Translations under genes and position numbers: made by a program
DNA from: Streptomyces endophytica
Lineage (GTDB): Bacteria > Actinomycetota > Actinomycetes > Streptomycetales > Streptomycetaceae
NCBI RefSeq assembly: GCF_026153355.1
Contig: NZ_CP110636.1
Coordinates: 558,001-622,000 of the forward strand
Direction: 5' to 3'
Length of the DNA: 64,000 bases
Shown: positions 8,619-16,829 of the stretch, piece by piece
How the letters are laid out: every line of letters begins with the position of its first letter
Numbering within the stretch: position 1 is the first letter of the stretch
Notes under the pieces: generated by a model
What the model saw: the letters and a program-made list of their open reading frames with translations, nothing else
The model's database searches: none
Told to the model about the DNA's origin: nothing

Positions 8619-10712
8619 GTGACGCGCAGCGTATACGTGACCGGTATCGACCGCGGCGACGGCCGCCAGGTCGTCGAGCTGGGAGTCATGGAGCTCCTGA
8701 CCCGCCACGTCGACCGGGTGGGGGTCTTCCGCCCGCTGGTCCACGACGGACCGGACCGCCTCTTCGACCTGCTGCGGGCCCGCTACCGGCTCTCCCAGTC
8801 CCCCGACACCGGGTACGGCATGGCCTACGACGAGGCCGCCACGCTCCAGGCCGAGCGCGGCACCGACGAGCTGGTCTCGCAGCTCGTCGACCGCTTCCAC
8901 GCGGTCGCCCGCGACTACGAGTACGTCCTGGTCCTCGGCTCGGACTACGCCGACACCAGCCTCCCGGACGAGCTGAGCCTCAACGCCCGGCTCGCCAACG
9001 AATTCGGCGCCTCGCTGATCGCCGTCGTCGGCGGCCAGGGCCAGGAAGCCGAGTCGGTCCGCGCCGAGGCCCACAACGCCTACCGGGCGTTCGAGACGCA
9101 CGGGTGCGATGTGGTCGCCGTGGTCGTCAACCGGGTGGCCCCCGAGCTGCGCGAGGCGGTCGTCGAGCGGCTCGCCGCCCGCCTGCCGGTGCCTTGCTAC
9201 GCGCTTCCCGAGGACGGCTCGCTCTCCGCGCCGACCGTCGCCCAGATCGTGCACACCCTCGGCGCCGAGATACTCCTGGGCGACGACTCCGGCCTGGCCC
9301 GGGACGCCCGCGACTTCGTCTTCGGCGGCGCCATGCTGCCGACCTTCCTCAAGGCCCTCACCCCCGGCTGCCTCGTGGTGACCCCCGGGGACCGGGCCGA
9401 CCTGGTCATCGGCTCGCTCGCCGCGCACAGCGCCGGGGCCCCGCCGATCGCCGGTGTGCTGCTCACCCTCGACGAGCGGCCCGGCCCCGACATCATGGCG
9501 CTGGCCGGCCGGCTCGCCCCCGGCACCCCGGTGATCTCCGTACCGGGCGGCTCCTTCCCGACCGCCGGCGAGCTGTTCGCCATCGAGGGCAAGCTCAACG
9601 CCGCCTCCCCGCGCAAGGCGGAGACCGCGCTGGGCCTCTTCGAGCGGCACGTGGACACCGTCGAGCTGACCAACCGGATCTCGGTGGCCCGCTCCGGCCG
9701 GGTCACCCCGATGATGTTCGAGCACGAGTTGATCGAGCGGTCCCGCTCCGGCCGCCGCCGGGTGGTCCTCCCCGAGGGCACCGAGGAGCGGGTGCTGCGC
9801 GCCGCCGATGTGCTGCTGCGCCGCGACGTGTGCGACCTGACGCTGCTGGGCGAGGAGGAGGCGATCCGCAAGCGCGCCGCCGACCTGGCCATCGACCTGG
9901 CGGCCGCCCAGATCATCGACCCCCAGACCTCCGAGCTCCGCGAGCGGTTCGCCGAGCTGTACGCCAAGGTCCGCGCCCACAAGGGCGTCAGCTACGAGCT
10001 GGCCTACGACGTGGTCGCCGACGTCTCCTACTTCGGCACGCTGATGGTCCAGGAGGGCCTGGCCGACGGCATGGTCTCCGGTGCGGTGCACTCCACTGCG
10101 GCGACCATCCGCCCGGCCTTCGAGGTCATCAAGACCAAGCCGAACGCGCAGATCGTCTCGTCGGTGTTCTTCATGTGCCTGGCCGACCGGGTGCTGGTCT
10201 ACGGCGACTGCGCGGTCAACCCGGACCCGAACGCCGAGCAGCTGGCCGACATCGCCATCCAGTCGGCCACCACCGCGGCCCAGTTCGGCGTCGAGCCGCG
10301 GATCGCGATGCTGTCGTACTCCACCGGCACCTCGGGCTCCGGCGCGGACGTCGACAAGGTCCGCAAGGCCACCGAGCTGGTCCGCGAACTCCGCCCGGAC
10401 CTCAAGGTCGAGGGCCCGATCCAGTACGACGCGGCGGTGGACGCGGCGGTCGCGCAGACCAAGCTCCCGGAGTCCGACGTGGCCGGCAAGGCGACCGTGC
10501 TGATCTTCCCGGACCTCAACACCGGCAACAACACCTACAAGGCCGTGCAGCGCTCGGCCGGCGCGGTCGCCGTCGGCCCGGTCCTGCAGGGCCTGCGCAA
10601 GCCGGTCAACGACCTCTCGCGCGGTGCGCTGGTCCAGGACATCGTCAACACCGTCGCCATCACCGCCATCCAGGCGCAGGGTGCCCGGCCCGGCGCCGGA
10701 CCCACCGCCTGA
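8619..10712 (+). CDS. pta: Phosphate acetyltransferase
   Basis: 697-residue long-form enzyme converting acetyl-CoA and phosphate to acetyl phosphate. An N-terminal BioD-like P-loop/regulatory region (residues 1 to about 210, VTRSVYVTGIDRGDGRQ) is followed by a DRTGG-like middle domain (about 210-330) and the C-terminal catalytic PTA domain (about 375-697), with signatures VVLPEGTEERVLRAAD and SYSTGTSGSGADVDKVRKA. GTG at 8619 is preferred to ATG 8601 because GGAGAG sits at 8608-8613. The Walker-like Gly-rich loop at the N terminus is altered (DRGDG). ackA follows after 41 bases, so the two are probably one operon for acetate overflow and acetyl-phosphate control. Confidence 0.95.
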   Translation: MTRSVYVTGIDRGDGRQVVELGVMELLTRHVDRVGVFRPLVHDGPDRLFDLLRARYRLSQSPDTGYGMAYDEAATLQAERGTDELVSQLVDRFHAVARDYEYVLVLGSDYADTSLPDELSLNARLANEFGASLIAVVGGQGQEAESVRAEAHNAYRAFETHGCDVVAVVVNRVAPELREAVVERLAARLPVPCYALPEDGSLSAPTVAQIVHTLGAEILLGDDSGLARDARDFVFGGAMLPTFLKALTPGCLVVTPGDRADLVIGSLAAHSAGAPPIAGVLLTLDERPGPDIMALAGRLAPGTPVISVPGGSFPTAGELFAIEGKLNAASPRKAETALGLFERHVDTVELTNRISVARSGRVTPMMFEHELIERSRSGRRRVVLPEGTEERVLRAADVLLRRDVCDLTLLGEEEAIRKRAADLAIDLAAAQIIDPQTSELRERFAELYAKVRAHKGVSYELAYDVVADVSYFGTLMVQEGLADGMVSGAVHSTAATIRPAFEVIKTKPNAQIVSSVFFMCLADRVLVYGDCAVNPDPNAEQLADIAIQSATTAAQFGVEPRIAMLSYSTGTSGSGADVDKVRKATELVRELRPDLKVEGPIQYDAAVDAAVAQTKLPESDVAGKATVLIFPDLNTGNNTYKAVQRSAGAVAVGPVLQGLRKPVNDLSRGALVQDIVNTVAITAIQAQGARPGAGPTA

Positions 10713-10753
10713 CCCCGCCAAGCCCCTCCCCGCCACCCACCGGAAAGCACCAG

Positions 10754-11989
10754 ATGTCTGCCACTGCCACCCGCGTCCTCGTCCTCAACTCCGGCTCCTC
10801 GTCGGTGAAGTACCAGCTGCTCGACATGGCGGCCGGCACCCGGCTCGCCGTCGGGCTCGTCGAGCGGATCGGGGTGGGGGCACCTCCCGCTTGCGGGGGA
10901 GAGACGTCTCGTCACATCCACACGCCGCTGGCGGCCGGCGGCGAGAAGCGCGAGACCGAGGGCGCGATAGCCGACCACGAGGCCGCGCTGAAGGCCGTCG
11001 CCGCGGAGCTGGCCGCCGACGGGCTCGGCCTGGAATCCCCCGAGCTGGCCGCGATCGGGCACCGGGTGGTGCACGGCGGGCTGAAGTTCACCGCGCCGAC
11101 CGTGATCGACGACGCGGTCCTGACGGAGATCGAGCGGCTGGTGCCGGTCGCCCCGCTGCACAACCCGGCGAACATCACCGGCATCCGGACCGCCCGCGCA
11201 CTCCGCCCCGACCTGCCGCAGGTCGCCGTCTTCGACACCGCCTTCCACACCACGATGCCGGAGCACGCGGCCCGTTACGCCATCGACGTGGAGACCGCCG
11301 ACGCCCACCGGATCCGCCGCTACGGCTTCCACGGCACCTCGCACGCGTACGTCTCCCGCAAGACCGCCGAGCTGCTGGGCAAGGACCCCTCCGAGGTCAA
11401 CGTCATCGTGCTGCACCTGGGCAACGGCGCCTCCGCCTCGGCGGTGGCCGGCGGCCGCTGCGTGGACACCTCGATGGGCCTGACGCCGCTGGAGGGGCTG
11501 GTCATGGGCACCCGGTCCGGCGACATCGACCCGGCGGTGACCTTCCACCTCAAGCGGGTGGCGGGGATGTCGACGGACGAGATCGACGCGCTGCTCAACA
11601 AGAAGAGCGGGCTGGTCGGCCTGTGCGGTGACAACGACATGCGGGAGATCCGCCGCCGGATCGACGAGGGCGACGAGCGGGCCCGGCTCGCCTTCGACAT
11701 CTACATCCACCGGCTGAAGAAGTACATCGGCGCCTACAGCGCGGTGCTCGGCAAGGTCGACGCGGTGGCCTTCACCGCGGGCGTCGGGGAGAACGCCGCC
11801 CCGGTGCGCGAGGCCGCCGTGGCGGGCCTTGCGGAGATGGGCCTGGTCGTGGACGCCTCGCTGAACGCCGTACGCTCCGGCGAACCGCGGCTGATCTCGC
11901 CGGACCACTCCCGGGTCGCGGTCGCCGTGGTGCCCACCGACGAGGAACTGGAGATCGCCCAGCAGACATACGCCCTGGTCAACGCCTAG
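10754..11989 (+). CDS. ackA: Acetate kinase, with an in-frame repeat insertion
   Basis: 411-residue enzyme interconverting acetyl phosphate/ADP and acetate/ATP. Motifs: LNSGSSSVKYQLLD (N-terminal phosphate loop), GHRVVHGG, DTAFHTTMP, YGFHGTSH, VLHLGNGASA, and GVGENAAPVRE near the C terminus. ATG at 10754 follows an AAAG-rich leader. Between VERIG and HTPLA, about residues 41-50, an extra Gly/Pro/Cys-rich stretch is encoded by a palindromic element (10876-10901) that also occurs in intergenic DNA at 49.5 kb. The insertion keeps the frame and lies in a variable surface loop far from the catalytic motifs, so activity is probably preserved. Third step of the pta-ackA-pyk run. Confidence 0.95.
   Translation: MSATATRVLVLNSGSSSVKYQLLDMAAGTRLAVGLVERIGVGAPPACGGETSRHIHTPLAAGGEKRETEGAIADHEAALKAVAAELAADGLGLESPELAAIGHRVVHGGLKFTAPTVIDDAVLTEIERLVPVAPLHNPANITGIRTARALRPDLPQVAVFDTAFHTTMPEHAARYAIDVETADAHRIRRYGFHGTSHAYVSRKTAELLGKDPSEVNVIVLHLGNGASASAVAGGRCVDTSMGLTPLEGLVMGTRSGDIDPAVTFHLKRVAGMSTDEIDALLNKKSGLVGLCGDNDMREIRRRIDEGDERARLAFDIYIHRLKKYIGAYSAVLGKVDAVAFTAGVGENAAPVREAAVAGLAEMGLVVDASLNAVRSGEPRLISPDHSRVAVAVVPTDEELEIAQQTYALVNA
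10876..10901. repeat. GGGGGCACCTCCC-type palindromic repeat inside ackA
   Basis: 26-bp element GGGGGCACCTCCC + GCTTGCGGGGGAG, with the internal stem CTCCCGC/GCGGGGG and a TT loop. It matches the family member at 49493-49522, which has a longer AGCGTTAGCT-containing stem. From memory, this short element is abundant in Streptomyces intergenic DNA; here it sits within a coding sequence without breaking the frame. Confidence 0.75.
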
Positions 11990-12050
11990 ACGTTGGTGTT
12001 TTCGCCTACCGGAATATTCCGCTCTGAAACAAACCGATAGGATCCAAGCC

Positions 12051-13478
12051 ATGCGCCGTTCCAAAATCGTCTGCACCCTGGGCCCCGCCGTCGACTCCTT
12101 CGAGCAGCTGAAGACGCTGATCGAGGCCGGTATGAATGTGGCCCGTTTCAACATGAGCCACGGGACCCACTCGGAGCACGAGGAGCGGTACCACCGACTC
12201 CGCAAGGCCCAGGAGGAGACCGGCCGCGCCATCGGCGTGCTGGCCGACCTCCAGGGCCCCAAGATCCGCCTGGAGACCTTCGCCGACGGCCCGGTGGAGC
12301 TGGTGCGCGGCGACGAGTTCGTCATCACCACCGAGGACGTCCCCGGCGACAAGACCATCTGCGGCACCACCTACAAGGGCCTGCCCGGTGACGTCTCCAA
12401 GGGCGACCCGGTCCTGATCAACGACGGCAACGTCGCCCTCCAGGTCATCGAGGTCGACGGCCCGCAGGTGCGCACCATCGTCATCGAGGGCGGGGTCATC
12501 TCCGACCACAAGGGCATCAACCTGCCCGGCGCCGCGGTGAACGTCCCCGCGCTGTCCGAGAAGGACATCGAGGACCTGAAGTTCGCCCTGCGGATGGGCT
12601 GCGACATGGTCGCGCTGTCCTTCGTCCGGGACGCCAAGGACGTCCAGGACGTGCACCGCGTCATGGACGAGGTGGGCCGCCGGGTGCCGGTCATCGCCAA
12701 GGTGGAGAAGCCGCAGGCGGTGGCCAACATGGAGGAGGTCGTGATGGCCTTCGACGCCGTCATGGTCGCCCGTGGTGACCTGGCGGTGGAGTACCCGCTG
12801 GAGAAGGTCCCGATGGTGCAGAAGCGCCTGGTGGAGCTGTGCCGGCGGAACGCCAAGCCGGTGATCGTCGCGACCCAGATGATGGAGTCGATGATCACCA
12901 ACTCCCGGCCGACCCGCGCCGAGGCGTCCGACGTCGCCAACGCCATCCTCGACGGCGCCGACGCGGTCATGCTCTCCGCGGAGTCCTCGGTCGGCCAGTA
13001 CCCGATCGAGACCGTCAAGACGATGTCGAAGATCGTCGAGGCGGCCGAGGAGGAGCTGCTCTCCAAGGGCCTGCAGCCGCTGGTGCCCGGCAAGAAGCCG
13101 CGCACGCAGGGCGGTGCGGTGGCCCGTGCGGCCTGCGAGATGGCCGACTTCCTCAACGGCAAGGCGCTGGTGGCCTTCACCAAGTCCGGTGACACCGCCC
13201 GCCGGCTGTCCCGCTACCGCGCGGCCCAGCCCATCCTGGCCTTCACCACCGACGTCTCCACCCGCAACCAGCTCACGCTGAGCTGGGGCGTGGACAGCTT
13301 CGTGGTGGAGCACGTCGACAACACCGACGCCATGGTCGACCTGGTGGACGCCGAGCTGCTCAAGCTCCAGCGCTACAGCGAGGGCGACACCATGATCATC
13401 ACCGCCGGTTCGCCCCCCGGCGTCCCCGGCACCACCAACATGGTCCGGGTGCATCACCTCGGCGGCGGGCGCGGCTGA
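12051..13478 (+). CDS. pyk: Pyruvate kinase
   Basis: 475-residue glycolytic enzyme making pyruvate and ATP from phosphoenolpyruvate and ADP. Signatures: KIVCTLGP (N terminus), NVARFNMSHG with the ATP-site Arg/Asn, the K-containing IAKVEKPQA segment, the metal site MVARGDLAVE (about residues 240-249), TQMMESMI, and a C-terminal allosteric domain (about 350-475). Start ATG 12051 has no strong ribosome site. It follows ackA by 61 bases and may be co-transcribed with pta-ackA or have its own promoter in the AT-richer gap. A very strong terminator follows. Streptomyces have two pyk genes; this position corresponds to the one next to ackA. Confidence 0.96.
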   Translation: MRRSKIVCTLGPAVDSFEQLKTLIEAGMNVARFNMSHGTHSEHEERYHRLRKAQEETGRAIGVLADLQGPKIRLETFADGPVELVRGDEFVITTEDVPGDKTICGTTYKGLPGDVSKGDPVLINDGNVALQVIEVDGPQVRTIVIEGGVISDHKGINLPGAAVNVPALSEKDIEDLKFALRMGCDMVALSFVRDAKDVQDVHRVMDEVGRRVPVIAKVEKPQAVANMEEVVMAFDAVMVARGDLAVEYPLEKVPMVQKRLVELCRRNAKPVIVATQMMESMITNSRPTRAEASDVANAILDGADAVMLSAESSVGQYPIETVKTMSKIVEAAEEELLSKGLQPLVPGKKPRTQGGAVARAACEMADFLNGKALVAFTKSGDTARRLSRYRAAQPILAFTTDVSTRNQLTLSWGVDSFVVEHVDNTDAMVDLVDAELLKLQRYSEGDTMIITAGSPPGVPGTTNMVRVHHLGGGRG

Positions 13479-13492
13479 CGCCCCGTACGACG

Positions 13493-13537
13493 AAACGGCG
13501 GTGGGCCGCCCCCTAGGGGGGCGGCCCACCGCCGTTT
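13493..13537. terminator. 21-bp perfect stem terminator between convergent genes
   Basis: Arms 13493-13513 and 13517-13537 (AAACGGCGGTGGGCCGCC...) are perfectly complementary over 21 bp with a 3-nt TAG loop at 13514-13516. The ends AAA/TTT give a tract on both strands, so it can work in both directions for pyk and the convergent secreted-protein gene. Confidence 0.9.
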
Positions 13538-13577
13538 CCGCGGCTCCCGGAAAGCTCCGGCCGGGTGGTGTGCCCGG

Positions 13578-14918
13578 TCAGTCCTCGATGGACACGTTCA
13601 TGCCCGGGACGGTGAGGTTGCCGCCGAACTGGCCCGCCTGGTCGAGCTTCACCTTGGTGAAGTACGCGTACGGGATGTTGAGCGGCGGCGGGTGCTCCGG
13701 ATCGAAGACGATCGGGATCAGCCCGAAGAGGTTGGCCTGCAGCCGCTCGGTGTACATGGTCACCTTGCCGCCGCGGATCGTGGACTTGGAGTGCGGGGTC
13801 GACCGGACGTGGTAGTGCTTGCCGGACGCCTTGTCGTCCACGATCTGGTGCAGGTCGCCGATGTCCACGCTGTCCGCGGTGAACTTCAGGGCCTGCTTGG
13901 TGTGGCCGTTCTGCGTGGTGACGTTGACGACGCCCTCGTAGTCGAGACCGCGCAGGGTCAGACCGCTGGACTCCAGGTGCCAGGGGTCGTCGGGCAGCGT
14001 GACGGGCGTCTGCTCGTCCTTGCCCTTCTGCTTGTTCTCGACGACACAGGGGTACGACTTCTTGCCGTCCGCGTCCTTGCCGTCCAGACCGCCGCCGGGC
14101 AGGGCGTTGTCGGCCGTGCCCACCGCGCCGTGCACGGTGTCGTTGACCGTCTTCGACCCGTTCTGGAGGGCGTCACCGGCCTTCTTGGCGCCGCCCGTGA
14201 GGCCGTCGACGGTGTCCTTGACCGGGTTGGTGGCCTTGTCCGTGGCGGACGCGGTGTCCTTGGCCGCATCGCCGGACGTGGACTCCTGCGACGCCGAGGC
14301 CGACGGCGTGGGGCTCGGCGAGGCGGACGCCTTGTCGTCGTCCGACGAGCCGCCGCCGAGGAGACCGCCGAGCGCATCGCCGATCCCGCCCAGCAGCCCC
14401 CCGTCGTCCTTCTTCTCCTCGGAGGCCGACGGCGACGGGGTCGCGGAGCCCGAGGGCTCGTCGGTCTTCGAGGCGGAGCCGGACGGCGTGGCCTCGGGTG
14501 TCTGGTCCGCTTGCTTGCCGGCCGAGGGCGACGGCGAGGCAGAGGGATCCGCGGAGGGCTTGGCGGACGACGTGCTGTCGTCCTTCGCCTGTCCGCCGTC
14601 CTTCTGGTCCTTCGCGCCGTCCTTGGCCTTCTTGCCGTCCTGTCCGTCCACCTTGTCCGGAGCAGTGACGCACGGCCCGTCCTTGAAGGGGCTCTTGGGC
14701 GGCGCCGGCTTGGCGATCGCCATCTGGGGCGTCAGCCCCATGCCCATGAGGACGGCGGACGGCATGGCGGCGATCGCGATCGCCTTGCCCGCGGGCACGT
14801 GGAGCCGAGTCAGCAGCGGCTTTTTCGGTGCCGCGTGCCTCGGCCCGGTTCTCGCCCCGGCGGCTGCGTTCTCCTCATGCAGCTCGTCACCCGGCACGGT
14901 GCCTCCCGTTCGTTCCAT
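13578..14918 (-). CDS. Secreted Ser/Asp/Lys-rich protein, C-terminal conserved domain
   Basis: 446-residue exported protein of unknown function. A hydrophobic N-terminal segment at about residues 41-68 (AGKAIAIAAMPSAVLMGMGL) after a charged leader is probably the signal or anchor. Residues about 70-300 are low-complexity linker (PSADPSASPSPS, GSATPSPSASEEK, Gly-rich GGLLGG). Residues about 305-446 form a compact conserved domain with Cys in SYPCVVENK and a SSGLTLRGLDYEGVVNV segment. It overlaps the upstream membrane protein by about 30 bases if ATG 14918 is used; GTG 14897 is an alternative. Last gene of a three-gene set with DUF6114- and DUF6230-type proteins. Some databases give misleading enzyme names to this family; nothing here supports catalysis. 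Confidence 0.75.
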   Translation of the reverse strand: MERTGGTVPGDELHEENAAAGARTGPRHAAPKKPLLTRLHVPAGKAIAIAAMPSAVLMGMGLTPQMAIAKPAPPKSPFKDGPCVTAPDKVDGQDGKKAKDGAKDQKDGGQAKDDSTSSAKPSADPSASPSPSAGKQADQTPEATPSGSASKTDEPSGSATPSPSASEEKKDDGGLLGGIGDALGGLLGGGSSDDDKASASPSPTPSASASQESTSGDAAKDTASATDKATNPVKDTVDGLTGGAKKAGDALQNGSKTVNDTVHGAVGTADNALPGGGLDGKDADGKKSYPCVVENKQKGKDEQTPVTLPDDPWHLESSGLTLRGLDYEGVVNVTTQNGHTKQALKFTADSVDIGDLHQIVDDKASGKHYHVRSTPHSKSTIRGGKVTMYTERLQANLFGLIPIVFDPEHPPPLNIPYAYFTKVKLDQAGQFGGNLTVPGMNVSIED

Positions 14919-15438
14919 TGATCGGGCTCGTTCCTGACAGGTCGTCCAGTCCGTTGCCCGACCCACGGGCGGGGTCCGTCGCGACCACCGGCCCGGCGAC
15001 GTTGCGGACCGGTTCCTCCGCGTCGTCCCCGCTCTTCTCCGGCCCGCCCGGCGCCCAGGCGACTCCCAGAGCACCGCCGATCAGCCCCAGCAGGAAGCCG
15101 ATCAGGAAGGCACCGAAGTTCGAGACGACCAGCGAGACCAGGGCCAGCAGGATCGCCGCCACACCGGCGAAGACCCGCGAGGCCGGCTGGAACCACATGG
15201 TCAGACCGAGCACGACCAGCAGTACGCCGATGATCAGCGAGCCGGCGCCGGCGGTGGTGGCCATGCGGACGGTCAGGGACCCGATCGTGAGATTCGCGTA
15301 AGGGATGTACATGATCGGGAGGCCGGCCAGCAGAGTCAGCATGCCGCCCCAGAACGGGCGGTGTCCGCGCCATTCCCGGAACGAAATCCGCTTCCGGCCG
15401 ACGGACTCGATCAGCCGTGGTCGCGTTTCGGCGCTCAT
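14887..15438 (-). CDS. DUF6114-type integral membrane protein
   Basis: 183 residues. Start ATG 15438 is supported by GAGGAG about 9 bases upstream; a TTG at 15495 would add 19 residues and is not preferred. A basic N terminus (RKRISFREWRGHRPFWGG) is followed by about four membrane helices between residues 30 and 140 (for example GSLIIGVLLVVLGLTMWF and ILLALVSLVVSNFGAFLIGF), and then a charged, disordered tail. It lies between the DUF6230-type gene upstream and the secreted Ser-rich protein downstream, all on the minus strand. The assignment to DUF6114 is by recognition of sequence pattern and context. Function unknown. Confidence 0.75.
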   Translation of the reverse strand: MSAETRPRLIESVGRKRISFREWRGHRPFWGGMLTLLAGLPIMYIPYANLTIGSLTVRMATTAGAGSLIIGVLLVVLGLTMWFQPASRVFAGVAAILLALVSLVVSNFGAFLIGFLLGLIGGALGVAWAPGGPEKSGDDAEEPVRNVAGPVVATDPARGSGNGLDDLSGTSPINGTNGRHRAG

Positions 15439-15575
15439 GTCGTACAGCTCCTCGGGACTGGCAAATCGGTGGTTCTGAGCTGAGTTGTCTACCAAGCGCT
15501 ACCCGGCGTACGGGCACGGGGAACGGCGTGGGCCGCCGCACTGGCTCAAGGCCCCGCGCCCGTACGCTCAGTGCG

Positions 15576-16193
15576 TCAGTAGCACTCGTTCTTGCCCTTG
15601 GCGACGCTCATCTTCAGGCCGCTGAGCTTGAAGGTGCCGGCCGTCGTGGCCCACGCCGTCTGCTTGACGTGGGTGAGCACGGCCGAGTCGGCCTCCTGGG
15701 CGAACGAGCCCGGGTCGGTCTTGTCACCCTTCTGAATGCCGGGGCCCTTGGACGTCGATCCCGCAGCAACACCAATGTTGATGTTGTTGAAGGTCGCGTC
15801 CGCGTCCAGCTGGTCCAGGTCGATGTAGAGGTTCTTCGCCTCCACCGGCGTGCTGCCACCACCGGCCGACAGCTTCAGCGACACATCGCCGAAGACCGGG
15901 ACCGGAACGACCACCGACTGGCACAGGTTCTTGATCTTGGCGTTGGAGAACGCCGAGACCGCCACCGGGACAGCCTTGCCGCCCTTCTGGGCGTCAATGG
16001 CTCCGTACTGGACGAAGCCGGTGCCGTCCAGACGGTCCGTCGTGACCTTGAACTGCTGGCCGGACACGCTGAACGACGCCGCAAGGGCACCCTGCGACAG
16101 GGCGACACCGATCGCGGCGGTCGCCGCCACGCTCGGCACCATGACGACGGCGAACCGCTTCCATCTGGTCCCGCCACGAGCCAGGGACTCCAT
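15576..16193 (-). CDS. DUF6230-type secreted protein
   Basis: 205-residue exported protein of unknown function. Start ATG 16193 has a strong AGGAG site (GAAGGAGGAAAGTC). It has a twin-basic region and hydrophobic signal segment (WKRFAVVMVPSVAATAAIGVA), then probable cleavage after ALA near residue 39. The mature part is beta-rich (FSVSGQQFKVTTDRLDG..., LKLSAGGG, FKLSGLKMSVAKGK) and ends in ECY with only two Cys, perhaps a disulfide with the earlier CQS. First gene of a cluster with the DUF6114-type and Ser-rich proteins; spacing of about 137 bases suggests co-expression. Database names such as cholesterol esterase exist for relatives but are not supported by motifs here. Confidence 0.75.
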   Translation of the reverse strand: MESLARGGTRWKRFAVVMVPSVAATAAIGVALSQGALAASFSVSGQQFKVTTDRLDGTGFVQYGAIDAQKGGKAVPVAVSAFSNAKIKNLCQSVVVPVPVFGDVSLKLSAGGGSTPVEAKNLYIDLDQLDADATFNNINIGVAAGSTSKGPGIQKGDKTDPGSFAQEADSAVLTHVKQTAWATTAGTFKLSGLKMSVAKGKNECY

Positions 16194-16822
16194 GACTTTC
16201 CTCCTTCTCGGACGTACATCTCCGGTATCTGCCGCCCGAGTTGGGGCGGCGGTACCTGGGATGGGAGAAGTGCTACGTCCTCGGGAAGGAGAGCGCCTGT
16301 CCTCGGAGGCACATCGTGTTTCCGAATACCGGCGATCACCCCCGAGCGACAACCACTGGCCACGCTCTCGCGCAACCTCCTGGACAGGCTCTGCCGAAGG
16401 GGCAGAGACCCCCTGTCCACGGCCGGCGCCACTGCCGCCGACCACTCGGTGGGGACCCAAGTGCCCCGTCGCGCCGACCGGATGCCGGGCTGCGGGAATG
16501 GACCGAGCGTGGCCGATCGTGGTCCATTCACGGCCCGTGCACAAGGGGCTCGTTACTTGCGGGTAACGGGCTGATAACCACGCGACGACCGACCGACATC
16601 ACCCCGACACACACGGTCGCCACTCACCGCGAAGAGACATCGCGCAATTGCGGACACAGTGCCGCAAGGGGGTCGCTTCGACTTACTCCAAGTAACAGCG
16701 GCCACGTTTACCAAGTTTAGGTAAAACGTGGCCGCTGCTTCGTTTGTTTGGTCAACGTGCGAAGGGCGTACAGGTCAGAAGCGGACGCCTGGTCAGAACC
16801 GGACGCCTCGTAGGACAGCGGG
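16194..16822. other. 629-bp non-coding stretch
   Basis: No convincing gene. It contains the 5' leader of the DUF6230-type gene on the right-to-left strand, a less GC-rich zone near 16550-16720, the hairpin at 16696-16737 and a tandem 18-bp repeat at 16773-16808. The open frames crossing it have no start context, no domain and unbalanced composition, so they are not annotated. Confidence 0.6.
16696..16737. terminator. Hairpin downstream of the thioredoxin/TPR gene
   Basis: Arms 16696-16712 (CAGCGGCCACGTTTACC) and 16720-16737 pair over 17 bp with a single bulged base and a 7-nt loop. It lies about 85 bases beyond the stop codon of the minus-strand gene at 16823 and is followed on the plus side by CTTCGTTTGTTTGG. 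Confidence 0.75.
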
Positions 16823-16829
16823 TCAGAAC
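16773..16829. repeat. 18-bp tandem duplication at a gene 3' end
   Basis: GGTCAGAAGCGGACGCCT at 16773-16790 is repeated with one change at 16791-16808, and a third partial copy GGTCAGAAC at 16821-16829 contains the real stop codon of the minus-strand gene. It looks like duplication of the stop-codon region into the 3' UTR. Confidence 0.8.

Noticed and set aside
16241..16720. 159-residue open frame in the long gap
   Set aside because: Pro/Arg/Thr-rich, no domain, no ribosome site, and it crosses the hairpin at 16696.
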